DNA of 7,932 nucleotides from an uncultured Bilophila sp. (GCA_959604115.1 CAUHBW010000171.1:1-7932), one strand, 5' to 3'. Numbered from the stretch's first letter, positions 1 through 6,374 are shown. Notes: generated by a model not told the origin, from the letters alone. Program-made: numbers and translations.

Positions 1-1521
1 GAGGCCAAGCCCGAAAACGACTTCTGTTACGGTCTCGTCCCCAAGGGCGAGCCCGGCGTGGATTACTCCTACATGGACGCCATGGACAGGATGTACAACG
101 GCAAGATGAAGGGCGGCTTCGTGTTCGGCGTGAACCCCATGAACAGCTTCCCGAACACCAACAAGATGCGCAAGGCGTTGGACAATCTGGACTGGATGGT
201 CTGCGCCGAGCTGCACAATTCCGAAACCACCGACAACTGGCACCGTCCCGGCGTCGATCCCAAGAAGATCAAAACCGAAGTGTTCCTCCTGCCCTCCGCG
301 CACCGCGTGGAAAAGGCCGGCACCATCAGCAACAGCGGCCGCTGGCTGCTGTGGTTTGAAAAGGCCGTGGAACCCGGCGGACAGGCCCGCGACTTCGCCA
401 ACATGTTCGTTCCGCTGGTCAACAAGCTGCGCGACATGTACAAGGCCGAGGGCGGCGCGCTGCCCGAAGCCCTGCTGAAGATGAACTGGCCCGAGAAGTT
501 CGATCCCGAAGAATGGACCCGCCGCATCAACGGCTTCTTCTGGGCCGACACCAAGGTGGGCGACAAGTTGTACAAGAAGGGGCAGCTCGTCCCGGCCTTC
601 GGCAACCTCCAGGCCGACGGCACGACCTCGTCCCTGAACTGGCTCTACACCGGCAGCTACACCGAAGAGGACGGCAACAAGTCCAAACGCCGCGATCCCA
701 GCCAGACGCCCATGCAGGCCAACATCGGCCTGTATCCGAACTGGTCGTGGTGCTGGCCGGTCAACCGCCGCATCCTGTACAACCGCGCCTCCGTGGACCT
801 CAACGGCAAGCCCCTCAATCCCAAAAAGGCCGTCATCATGTGGGACGGCAAGAAATGGGTGGGCGACGTGCCCGACGGTCCGTGGCCGCCTCAGGCCGAC
901 AAGGAAAAGGGCAAGCTCGCCTTCATCATGACCACGAACGGCTACGCCCAGCTGTACGGCCCCGGCCGTGTGGACGGCCCGTTCCCCGAACACTACGAAC
1001 CGGCTGAAACGCCCGTCGAACGGCATCCGTTCTCCAAGCAGCTGAGCAGCCCGGTCTACAAGTTCCACGGCAGCGACATGGACAAGCTCGCCAAGGCCGC
1101 CGATCCGAAGTACCCCATCGTACTGACGACCTACAGCCTGACCGAGCACTGGTGCGGCGGCGGCGAAACCCGCAACGTACCGAACCTGCTGGAAGCCGAG
1201 CCGCAGCTCTACGTGGAAATGAGCCATGAGCTCGCCAAGGAAAAGGGCATCTCCAACGGCGACGGCGTGATTCTGGAAAGCGCCCGCGGCAGTGTGGAGG
1301 CCATCGCCATGGTGACCGTCCGCATCCGTCCGTTCACGGTCATGGGCAAGACGGTCCATCTCGTCGGCATGCCCTTCGCCTACGGCTGGACGACGCCGAA
1401 ATGCGGCGACGCCACCAACCGCCTGACGACCACGGTCAGCGACCCGAACACCTTCATTCCCGAAGTCAAGGCATGCTGCGTGAATATCCGCAAGGCCGAC
1501 AAGCTGACGGAAATTGCGTAA
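1..1521 (+). CDS. fdhA: Formate dehydrogenase catalytic (alpha) subunit, C-terminal part, 5'-truncated by the window
   Basis: Frame 1 is open from the first base to TAA at 1519-1521, giving 506 residues with no visible start. This is the molybdopterin (Mo or W) subunit that oxidises formate to CO2. In the visible part, a substrate-domain segment near residues 41-85 contains the family-like stretch GGFVFGVNPMNSFPN, followed by the ETTDNW and LLPSAHRVEKAGTISNSGRW segments. The C-terminal dinucleotide-binding domain spans about 371-500, with LTEHWCGGGETRNVP, a GDGV turn and the end CGDATNRLTTTVSDPNTF typical of FdnG/FdhA proteins. The N-terminal third is outside the window, so the Tat signal, the proximal [4Fe-4S] cysteines and the Sec or Cys metal ligand cannot be checked. 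The downstream beta subunit, FdhE and cytochrome c3 fix the assignment and suggest a soluble periplasmic FdhABC3-type enzyme. Confidence is high on family, lower on metal. Confidence 0.93.
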   Translation, partial: EAKPENDFCYGLVPKGEPGVDYSYMDAMDRMYNGKMKGGFVFGVNPMNSFPNTNKMRKALDNLDWMVCAELHNSETTDNWHRPGVDPKKIKTEVFLLPSAHRVEKAGTISNSGRWLLWFEKAVEPGGQARDFANMFVPLVNKLRDMYKAEGGALPEALLKMNWPEKFDPEEWTRRINGFFWADTKVGDKLYKKGQLVPAFGNLQADGTTSSLNWLYTGSYTEEDGNKSKRRDPSQTPMQANIGLYPNWSWCWPVNRRILYNRASVDLNGKPLNPKKAVIMWDGKKWVGDVPDGPWPPQADKEKGKLAFIMTTNGYAQLYGPGRVDGPFPEHYEPAETPVERHPFSKQLSSPVYKFHGSDMDKLAKAADPKYPIVLTTYSLTEHWCGGGETRNVPNLLEAEPQLYVEMSHELAKEKGISNGDGVILESARGSVEAIAMVTVRIRPFTVMGKTVHLVGMPFAYGWTTPKCGDATNRLTTTVSDPNTFIPEVKACCVNIRKADKLTEIA

Positions 1522-1529
1522 TCTGCACA

Positions 1530-1556
1530 GGGCGCGCCCGCTCAGGGGGCGCGCCC
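1530..1556 (+). other. Intercistronic hairpin between fdhA and fdhB
   Basis: GGGCGCGCCC occurs at 1530-1539 and again at 1547-1556. The 10-mer is its own reverse complement, so the two copies form a 10-bp all-GC stem with a 7-nt loop. It starts 8 nt after the fdhA stop and ends 4 nt before the fdhB ribosome binding site AGGAG at 1561-1565. There is no T-tract, so it is probably not a terminator. An RNA-stability or translation-spacing role is inferred. Confidence 0.75.
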
Positions 1557-1572
1557 GCCAAGGAGCAACGAG

Positions 1573-2232
1573 ATGCCGAAAGCGTTTCTTATCGATACCA
1601 CACGGTGTACGGCGTGCCGCGGCTGCCAGCTTGCCTGCAAGGAATGGCACGATCTGCCCGCCAATGCGACGAAGCAGCGGGGAAGCCACCAGAACCCGCC
1701 GGACCTGAATCCGAACAACTACAAGATTGTACGTTTCCACGAGCACCTGGACAAACAGGGCAACGTGGTGTGGAATTTCTTCCCCGATCAGTGCCGCCAC
1801 TGCGTGACCCCGATCTGCGTGGACGTGGCCGACATGGCCGTGCCGGGCGCGCTGGTGCAGGATCAGAAAACGGGCGCCGTTCTGGTGACCGACAAGGCCA
1901 AGAAACTGAGCGACGGGGACATCGCGGACATCGTCAACGCCTGCCCCTACAACATCCCCCGGCATGACAAGGCCAAGGGCACCATCGCCAAGTGCGACAT
2001 GTGCATCGACCGTCTCCGGGCGGGCATGCAGCCGTCCTGCGTCAAGACCTGCCCCACCGGGGCCATGTCCTTCGGCGAACGCGCCGACATGCTGGAGCTG
2101 GGCAAGAAGCGTCTGGAGACGGTCCGCAAGGAACATCCCAAGGCGTTTCTGGCGGACCCCGACGAAGTGAACGTGATCTACCTTCTCGCTGAGGAAGCGG
2201 AATTCTATCACGATCACGCTACGTTCGGGTAA
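1573..2232 (+). CDS. fdhB: Formate dehydrogenase iron-sulfur (beta) subunit
   Basis: A 219-residue ferredoxin-like electron-transfer subunit that carries electrons from the alpha-subunit active site to the cytochrome. It has exactly twelve cysteines, enough for three [4Fe-4S] clusters: C12, C15, C18 and C22 (CTACRGCQLAC); C74, C77 and C82; C124; then C141, C144, C156 and C160. In the second group the usual fourth cysteine is D86, and only C124 remains of the third group. This matches the three-cluster beta subunits of soluble Desulfovibrio formate dehydrogenases rather than four-cluster FdnH. There is no signal peptide and no C-terminal membrane helix, so the protein is probably exported by riding with Tat-targeted FdhA and stays soluble. 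The start at ATG 1573 is set by AGGAG at 1561-1565, 7 nt upstream. It lies 51 bp after fdhA in the same operon. Confidence 0.94.
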   Translation: MPKAFLIDTTRCTACRGCQLACKEWHDLPANATKQRGSHQNPPDLNPNNYKIVRFHEHLDKQGNVVWNFFPDQCRHCVTPICVDVADMAVPGALVQDQKTGAVLVTDKAKKLSDGDIADIVNACPYNIPRHDKAKGTIAKCDMCIDRLRAGMQPSCVKTCPTGAMSFGERADMLELGKKRLETVRKEHPKAFLADPDEVNVIYLLAEEAEFYHDHATFG

Positions 2233-2273
2233 GCCGTCGTCCCTTCGCCGTCACGTTTCGCCACCTGTTTCCC

Positions 2274-2304
2274 CCGGAGCGCCGCCCCGTCGCGTCCGCT
2301 CCGG
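2274..2304 (+). other. Intercistronic hairpin between fdhB and fdhE
   Basis: CCGGAGCG at 2274-2281 pairs perfectly with CGCTCCGG at 2297-2304, an 8-bp stem with a 15-nt loop. It ends 6 nt before the fdhE ribosome binding site GGAG at 2311-2314. No T-run follows. Its placement mirrors the hairpin before fdhB although the sequences are unrelated. Confidence 0.65.
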
Positions 2305-2319
2305 ACATCTGGAGTTTTC

Positions 2320-3282
2320 ATGGCCGTATCTTGTCAAAGCGTCGAGGAAACCATTGCGGGCATTCTCGCGCGCCGACCTGTTCTTGGACCCGTTCTGAAC
2401 GCGTTCGGGCCGCTTCTGGAGGCCCGCGCCTCCCTTCCCGAAACGCTGAAGCCGCTGTTGGAATCCACGGATCTCCGTCTGCCGGACATGCTGGGAGAAC
2501 GGGCGTCGCAGGGCGTTCCCCTGCTTGCCGACGTGTCCCTCAAAGGCATCGACGCCCCGTTGCGGGCGGCGGCCGAGACGATGCTGCCCCTGCTCGCCGG
2601 ACAGGAAGCGGTGAAGCCCTATGCGGAAAAGCTGCGCGGCTTCTTCCTCGGGTCCGGGGAGCCGGACGGTCCGGCCATGCCCCCTCTGGATGCGCTGGCG
2701 GAAAGCGTGCTGCGCGAGGATGCCGCGGTTCTGGAAAGAACCGCCGTGGGCATCGGCGTTCCTCCCGAAGTGCTCCTGTTCGCATTCAGCTTCATGTTGG
2801 GGCCCGTCCTGCGGGCTCTGACGGCGATGCGTCCGGGCGGCGACGGAAAAGACGCGCCGTGGAATGCGGAAGGCGCATGGAGACAGGGCTATTGCCCGGT
2901 CTGCGGCTCCAATCCGTCCATCGCGTACCTCGAACGCCCCGTGTTCGAGGAAAAGAACGCGTATCTGGCGGGCGGCGGGGGCAAGAAGCACCTGCACTGC
3001 TCGCTGTGCGGCACGGACTGGATTTTCCGGCGCGGAGCCTGTCCTTCCTGCGGGAAGGAGGGCAACGGCGTCATGGAAATCCTGCGGGAACCCAAGAACG
3101 CCCAAGGCGAACGCCTCGACTGGTGCGCCAAGTGCAAGACCTACTGCCCGAGCGTGGACCTGCGCGAGCGCGACACGACGCCGAATCTGGACGCGTTGGC
3201 GCTCGGCCTGCTGCACCTCGACATGGTCGCGGCCAAGAAGGGACTGCATCCGATCAATCCTTCGTTCTGGAACACGTTTTAG
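2320..3282 (+). CDS. fdhE: FdhE-family formate dehydrogenase maturation protein
   Basis: A 320-residue cytoplasmic accessory protein, close to the length of E. coli FdhE (about 309). FdhE proteins bind the formate dehydrogenase catalytic subunit and assist its maturation before Tat export. The N-terminal half (about 1-185) is helical and cysteine-poor apart from C5. The C-terminal half carries the family's rubredoxin-like CxxC pairs: C192/C195 (CPVCGS), C227/C230 (CSLCGT), C241/C244 (CPSCGK) and C269/C272 (CAKC), plus C276. The protein ends with the conserved-looking LDMVAAKKGLHPINPSFW. No signal peptide is present. ATG 2320 is chosen because GGAG at 2311-2314 sits 5 nt upstream and the protein then has family length. 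It lies between the beta-subunit and cytochrome genes, so accessory and structural genes are probably co-expressed. The iron-binding role of the CxxC pairs is from family knowledge. Confidence 0.92.
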   Translation: MAVSCQSVEETIAGILARRPVLGPVLNAFGPLLEARASLPETLKPLLESTDLRLPDMLGERASQGVPLLADVSLKGIDAPLRAAAETMLPLLAGQEAVKPYAEKLRGFFLGSGEPDGPAMPPLDALAESVLREDAAVLERTAVGIGVPPEVLLFAFSFMLGPVLRALTAMRPGGDGKDAPWNAEGAWRQGYCPVCGSNPSIAYLERPVFEEKNAYLAGGGGKKHLHCSLCGTDWIFRRGACPSCGKEGNGVMEILREPKNAQGERLDWCAKCKTYCPSVDLRERDTTPNLDALALGLLHLDMVAAKKGLHPINPSFWNTF

Positions 3283-3283
3283 T

Positions 3284-3350
3284 CCGTTTGCGAACGGCGG
3301 CCCGTCTGCCGTCATCCGTTGGACAAGCATGAGGCGGCCTTGCCCGCTTC
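3284..3350 (+). other. Intercistronic hairpins between fdhE and the cytochrome gene
   Basis: Two stems are visible. CCGTT (3284-3288) pairs with AACGG (3293-3297) around a TGCG tetraloop just after the fdhE stop. GAGGCGG (3331-3337) pairs with CCGCTTC (3344-3350) as seven pairs including one G-U, with a 6-nt loop. The second ends 4 nt before the GAGG ribosome binding site at 3355-3358. A second CCGTT at 3316-3320 could compete for AACGG, so alternative folds are possible. Confidence 0.5.
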
Positions 3351-3364
3351 AAATGAGGTAACGC

Positions 3365-3781
3365 ATGAAACAAGCACTCATCGCGATGTTTGTTTTTTCA
3401 TTGATAGGCGGCGCGGCGATTCAGGCCGGCGCCGAAGGCCAGCAGGCGCCGGACAAGCCCATTGAACTCAAGAGTTCGGCGTCCAAGAAAATGTGGGTCA
3501 AGTTCGACCACGCCTCGCACGACAGCATCGACTGCGACGTCTGTCACCACGCGGAACCGTCGGACGCCAAGTCGGCGTACGTTTCCTGCGGCTCGAACGA
3601 GGAATGCCACTCCCTCAAGGGCACCAAGGAACGCGACGTCCAGAGCCTGTTCTGGGCCTACCACACCAAGAGCTCTGAACGCTCCTGTTACGGCTGTCAC
3701 TCGACGATGGTGCAGAAGGGCTGCCGCCCCTGCCACATGAGCCCGCAAGCCCGGGAAGCCGCCGCCAAGAGCGGCAAGTAA
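3365..3781 (+). CDS. Periplasmic tetraheme cytochrome c3-family subunit of formate dehydrogenase
   Basis: A 138-residue secreted class III cytochrome, probably the electron-accepting third subunit (FdhC3 type) linking formate oxidation to the periplasmic cytochrome pool. A Sec signal peptide covers about residues 1-23 (MKQ, hydrophobic core, cleavage likely near AGA/EG). The heme attachment sites are C57-C60-H61 (CDVCH), C75...C81-H82 (CGSNEECH), C108-C111-H112 (CYGCH) and C120-C123-H124 (CRPCH). The sixth-ligand histidines of cytochrome c3 appear conserved: H49 and H52 in FDHASH, H62 directly after heme site 1, and H100 in AYH. The second site has five residues between the cysteines, and the fourth is CX2CH where classical c3 has CX4CH; both are unusual. 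ATG 3365 has GAGG at 3355-3358, 6 nt upstream. It is the last gene of the operon, followed by a strong hairpin. Confidence 0.9.
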   Translation: MKQALIAMFVFSLIGGAAIQAGAEGQQAPDKPIELKSSASKKMWVKFDHASHDSIDCDVCHHAEPSDAKSAYVSCGSNEECHSLKGTKERDVQSLFWAYHTKSSERSCYGCHSTMVQKGCRPCHMSPQAREAAAKSGK

Positions 3782-3786
3782 CGAAA

Positions 3787-3825
3787 CGAAACGCCCCGCC
3801 GGACAGCCTCCCGCGGGGCGTTTCG
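3787..3825 (+). terminator. Terminator-like hairpin at the end of the formate dehydrogenase operon
   Basis: CGAAACGCCCCGC (3787-3799) pairs perfectly with GCGGGGCGTTTCG (3813-3825), a 13-bp stem with a 13-nt loop, beginning 5 nt after the cytochrome stop codon. The descending arm contains TTT but no long T-tract follows, so it may terminate imperfectly or mainly protect the mRNA 3' end. Position and strength make it the likely operon boundary. Confidence 0.8.
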
Positions 3826-3996
3826 ATGCCGGACGCCCGTCCCCCATCGGGACTCCGTGTCCCGCACGAACGGCGAGAGGCCTTTCTCCGCCGTCGAAAT
3901 CTCTCCAAACGCCGTGCGCGTCTTCGCCGGTAGAGAGGAATGCGACGCACGTTCCGTTGTCTTTCGCCGGTATCCGACAAAATTTTCTCAAACCTC
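3826..3996. other. Non-coding spacer with small hairpins and a 10-bp direct repeat
   Basis: No gene is supported here. CGGGAC (3848-3853) pairs with GTCCCG (3859-3864), a 6-bp stem with a 5-nt loop. ACGGCG (3870-3875) pairs with CGCCGT (3889-3894) and the stem continues AGA/TCT past one bulged base. The 10-mer TTCGCCGGTA is repeated at 3923-3932 and 3963-3972, exactly 40 bp apart, upstream of the candidate amidohydrolase promoter. Protein-binding roles are only a possibility. Confidence 0.45.
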
Positions 3997-4025
3997 TTGA
4001 CGCATTTCGCGGCGTCTTTTATGGC
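3997..4025 (+). promoter_or_regulatory. Candidate sigma-70-type promoter of the amidohydrolase gene
   Basis: TTGACG at 3997-4002 (five of six to TTGACA) is followed after 17 bp by TATGGC at 4020-4025 (only three of six to TATAAT). It lies about 55 bp upstream of the start codon. The spacer overlaps an inverted repeat, GACGC (3999-4003) and GCGTC (4012-4016), that could be an operator. The weak -10 box makes this tentative. Confidence 0.4.
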
Positions 4026-4079
4026 TAGTGAAAATAAGCTCTTTCTCAGTGACCATCCATCCCCCAACCGAGGTGCTCC

Positions 4080-5801
4080 ATGATCCGCAGAAGAAGCTTC
4101 CTGAAAGCCGCAGCAGCCACAACGGCCCTCCTCTCCTCCCCCTCCATCCTGTGCGCCCACGCCAAGGAACCCGCCACCGTCTACACCGGCGGCCCGATCT
4201 TCACGATGAACAAAAACAACGACATCGTGGAAGCCATCGCCATCCGGGGCGATACGATCCTCGCCGTGGGCAAGAAGGCCGACGTGCTTGCCGCCGCCGG
4301 AGAAAAGCCGCATGTGGTCGATCTCAAGGGCAAGACGCTGATCCCCGGCATGATCGACGGGCACAGCCATTTCCCGAACGGAGCCTACCGCGAGCTGCAC
4401 ATGGTCAACCTCAACGTGCCGCCTCTCGGCAAGGTGGAAGGCATCGCCGACCTTCAGGCGCTGCTCAAGGCGCGCGCCGCCAAGGTCAAGCCCGGCGAAT
4501 GGATTCTCGGGTACAACTACAACGACCTCGCCATGAAGGAACAGCGTCATCCCACACGGGCCGACCTCGACGCCGTCTCCACCGAGCATCCCATCTTTAT
4601 CCGCCACGTTTCCGGGCACCTCGGCGTGGGCAACTCCGTCGCGCTGGAAAAGGCCGGAATCGGGGAAGACAGCAAGGATCCCGAAGGCGCCCGCTTCCGC
4701 CGCGACGCGAACGGCAAGCTCGACGGCGTACTGGAAGGCCCCGCCGCGCAGGCGCCGGTAAACAGGATTCTCCCGCCGGTCACTCCCGAGCAGCACATGG
4801 AATCCATCGCCCACGACAGCGTTACCTATGCTTCGGCGGGCATCACCACCGCCAACAACGGCGGCAGCCCGACCGTGGACGAGTTCTTCCTCAAGGGCAG
4901 CGGCAACGGCGATCTCAAGATACGCGTGGTCATCTGGCCCAACGGCCGCAACGCCAAGCTGATCAAGAGCTACGGGGACAAGCGTTCCGGCGCGCAGCTC
5001 GACGAAAAGGGCCTCGTGTACCTCGGACCCGCCAAGCTGTTCGCCGACGGCAGCCCGCAGGGCTACACCGCGTGGTTCTCGCAGCCCTACTACAGGCAGC
5101 TTCCCGGCAAGCCCGCAGATTTCCGGGGCTTCCCGGTCTTCAAGTCCCGCGAGGAACTGTTCGCGCTCGTCAAGCAGCTCCACGACGACGGCTGGCAGAT
5201 CACCACGCACACCAACGGCGATCAGGCCATTCAGGACATGATGGACGCCTACACCGCCGCGCTTGAGGCCAATCCGCGCGAGGATCACCGCCACATCCTC
5301 AACCACTGCCAGTTCTGTCGCCCGGATCAGGTGCCGGTCATCGCCAAAATGGGCTTCCTGCCGTCGTACTTCGTCACCCACACGTGGTTCTGGGGCGACA
5401 TCCACCGCGACATGGTCGCAGGCCCGGAACGCGCCGCGCACATCAGCCCCCTGAAGTCCGCGCTCGACCACGGCATCCAGTTCGCCCTGCACAACGACAC
5501 TCCGGTCACGCCGATCAGTCCGCTGATGGACGTGTTCTCGGCGGTCAACCGGCTCACCTCGTCCGGCAAGGTGCTCGGCCCCGACCAGCGCATCGGCGTC
5601 ATGGATGCCCTGCGCGGGGTGACCATCAACGGCGCGCGCATGCAGCGGCTTGAGGACAAGCTCGGCTCCCTCGAACCCGGCAAGCTCGCCGACCTCGTGA
5701 TCCTCGACAGGAACCCGCTCGAAGTCCCGCCCGTCGAACTGAAGGACATTCTGGTGGAAGAAACCATCGTCGGCGGAAAGACCGTCTACAAGAAGGCGTA
5801 G
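4080..5801 (+). CDS. Tat-exported metal-dependent amidohydrolase (YtcJ/Amidohydro_3 family)
   Basis: A 573-residue hydrolase of the amidohydrolase superfamily, of unknown substrate. A twin-arginine signal, MIRRRSFLK plus an alanine-rich core, ends near residue 28 (AHA/KE), so the enzyme should fold in the cytoplasm and act in the periplasm. Beta-sandwich strands flank a TIM barrel. The metal-site candidates are H95/H97 in GMIDGHSHF, K319 in AKLFADGS, H377 in THTNGD, H409 in ILNHCQF and D473 in LHNDTPV. The C-terminal GSLEPGKLADLVILDRNPL is typical of the superfamily. The family includes N-substituted formamide deformylase and many uncharacterised amidases, so specificity cannot be read from the sequence. 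ATG 4080 has GAGGTG at 4070-4075 and places the Tat motif at the N-terminus. It lies between two terminators, hence probably monocistronic. Confidence 0.88.
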   Translation: MIRRRSFLKAAAATTALLSSPSILCAHAKEPATVYTGGPIFTMNKNNDIVEAIAIRGDTILAVGKKADVLAAAGEKPHVVDLKGKTLIPGMIDGHSHFPNGAYRELHMVNLNVPPLGKVEGIADLQALLKARAAKVKPGEWILGYNYNDLAMKEQRHPTRADLDAVSTEHPIFIRHVSGHLGVGNSVALEKAGIGEDSKDPEGARFRRDANGKLDGVLEGPAAQAPVNRILPPVTPEQHMESIAHDSVTYASAGITTANNGGSPTVDEFFLKGSGNGDLKIRVVIWPNGRNAKLIKSYGDKRSGAQLDEKGLVYLGPAKLFADGSPQGYTAWFSQPYYRQLPGKPADFRGFPVFKSREELFALVKQLHDDGWQITTHTNGDQAIQDMMDAYTAALEANPREDHRHILNHCQFCRPDQVPVIAKMGFLPSYFVTHTWFWGDIHRDMVAGPERAAHISPLKSALDHGIQFALHNDTPVTPISPLMDVFSAVNRLTSSGKVLGPDQRIGVMDALRGVTINGARMQRLEDKLGSLEPGKLADLVILDRNPLEVPPVELKDILVEETIVGGKTVYKKA

Positions 5802-5803
5802 TC

Positions 5804-5817
5804 GCCGCTTTTGCGGC
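5804..5817 (+). other. Small hairpin after the amidohydrolase stop codon
   Basis: GCCGC (5804-5808) pairs with GCGGC (5813-5817) across a TTTT loop, 3 nt after the TAG stop and upstream of the main terminator. It may be chance or part of the 3' end structure. Confidence 0.3.
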
Positions 5818-5832
5818 AATCTCCCGCCATAC

Positions 5833-5869
5833 AGGGCCGCGAACCTTTCAGGGGTTCGCGGCCCTTTTT
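5833..5869 (+). terminator. Rho-independent terminator after the amidohydrolase gene
   Basis: AGGGCCGCGAACC (5833-5845) pairs perfectly with GGTTCGCGGCCCT (5853-5865), a 13-bp stem with a 7-nt loop, followed directly by a run of five T (5865-5869). This is a classic intrinsic terminator 31 nt past the stop codon. It separates the amidohydrolase unit from the transporter operon downstream. Confidence 0.92.
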
Positions 5870-6054
5870 GTGTGAAAACCGCCGCACAACCGGCTTGTGA
5901 AGACGTTCCGCCGGTTCGCCGCGCCCCTTTCCTCATCACCCCACCCCGCTCGAACGGGCCTCTCCGCAGGGCTGCGCGGCTCCGACGTCGTCCCGGCACC
6001 TTCTCGCGGCTTCCTATGCGCTTCCCGTCCGCTTTCCGGCGAAGGAGAGCCATT
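5870..6054. other. GC-rich non-coding spacer, nothing recognised
   Basis: I see no gene with a plausible start, ribosome binding site or family resemblance on either strand, and no RNA gene. Only a short imperfect palindrome, CCCG/CGGG around TCGA near 5945-5958, stands out, and it is weak. Confidence 0.5.
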
Positions 6055-6085
6055 CAAGTAATACGTTTTGTATAAAAATAACTTC

Positions 6086-6180
6086 AATATTAATTTAAAA
6101 AGAATAACATCAATAGAATAATAACTTGTATGTGCTTTTCTTCCGTCTTTATCATAACATTAATTTGACAAAAGTAACAC
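6086..6180. repeat. 25-bp imperfect direct repeat in an AT-rich island
   Basis: Positions 6086-6110 and 6156-6180 match at 19 of 25 bases, exactly 70 bp apart. Both contain ATTAATTT and end in TAACA plus one base. The second copy holds the -35 box of the upstream promoter. The surrounding stretch, about 6056-6190, is strikingly AT-rich within a GC-rich window, as expected of an UP-element or regulator-binding region. That function is inferred. Confidence 0.55.
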
Positions 6181-6193
6181 TCATCTTTATACC
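6165..6193 (+). promoter_or_regulatory. Upstream promoter (P1) of the transporter operon
   Basis: A perfect TTGACA at 6165-6170, a 17-bp spacer and TATACC at 6188-6193 (four of six). It sits at the edge of the AT-rich island, which would help RNA polymerase. Transcription would start near 6200 and give a leader of about 250 nt. The spacer contains GTAACAC at 6174-6180, the same heptamer as in the operator of the downstream promoter. Confidence 0.65.
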
Positions 6194-6317
6194 AAAAGCG
6201 CTTGCCCCGCCGGTTCCGTATCGAAACGCGGCCCGCCGCCGTCTGTTCCCTCGTTCGGCATGCGCCGCCTCGGCAAGGCATCGGCCGCGCGCCCGCCTGA
6301 TAAAAAAGAGGCTCTCA

Positions 6318-6346
6318 TTGACACCGCCCAAGGCGGCCGGTATATC
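6318..6346 (+). promoter_or_regulatory. Downstream promoter (P2) of the transporter operon
   Basis: A perfect TTGACA at 6318-6323, a 17-bp spacer and TATATC at 6341-6346 (four of six). Transcription would start near 6353, about 100 nt before the permease start codon. The spacer holds a small palindrome, CCGCC (6324-6328) and GGCGG (6332-6336). The NikR-like inverted repeat begins 2 bp after the -10 box, a position suited to repression. Confidence 0.7.
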
Positions 6347-6347
6347 G

Positions 6348-6374
6348 GTATTACCTTTTTTATGCACGTAACAC
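6348..6374. promoter_or_regulatory. Candidate NikR operator over the P2 start site
   Basis: GTATTAC (6348-6354), 13 bp, then GTAACAC (6368-6374) form an inverted repeat with one mismatch to GTGTTAC-N13/14/15-GTAACAC. That is the NikR recognition sequence I recall for Geobacter and related Deltaproteobacteria. It covers roughly -5 to +22 of P2, so nickel-loaded NikR bound here would block transcription. The half-sites are visible in the sequence; the regulator is inferred because nikR is not in the window. Confidence 0.6.

Noticed and set aside
2251..3330. Long minus-strand open frame opposite fdhE
   Set aside because: The + strand encodes a full-length FdhE with all CxxC motifs. The antisense translation is low-complexity and arginine-rich with no family resemblance.
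3615..6053. Very long open frame on the minus strand opposite the amidohydrolase gene
   Set aside because: It mirrors a confidently coding + strand gene in GC-rich DNA, its composition is rich in R, G, A and V without any recognisable domain, and it runs through two terminators. It is a shadow frame.
6059..6065. T7-promoter-like TAATACG
   Set aside because: Only the first seven bases match and the rest of the phage promoter is absent, so this is chance in AT-rich DNA.
6339..6361. Attenuator-like GGTA...TACC stem followed by six T
   Set aside because: The stem is only 4 bp and overlaps the -10 box of P2. It is too weak for an intrinsic terminator, and the same bases are better explained as an operator half-site.
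6126..6371. Possible small protein or leader peptide in the region before the permease
   Set aside because: The frame begins with TTG or GTG without a ribosome binding site, crosses both promoter elements and the operator, and has an arginine/alanine-rich shadow-like composition.
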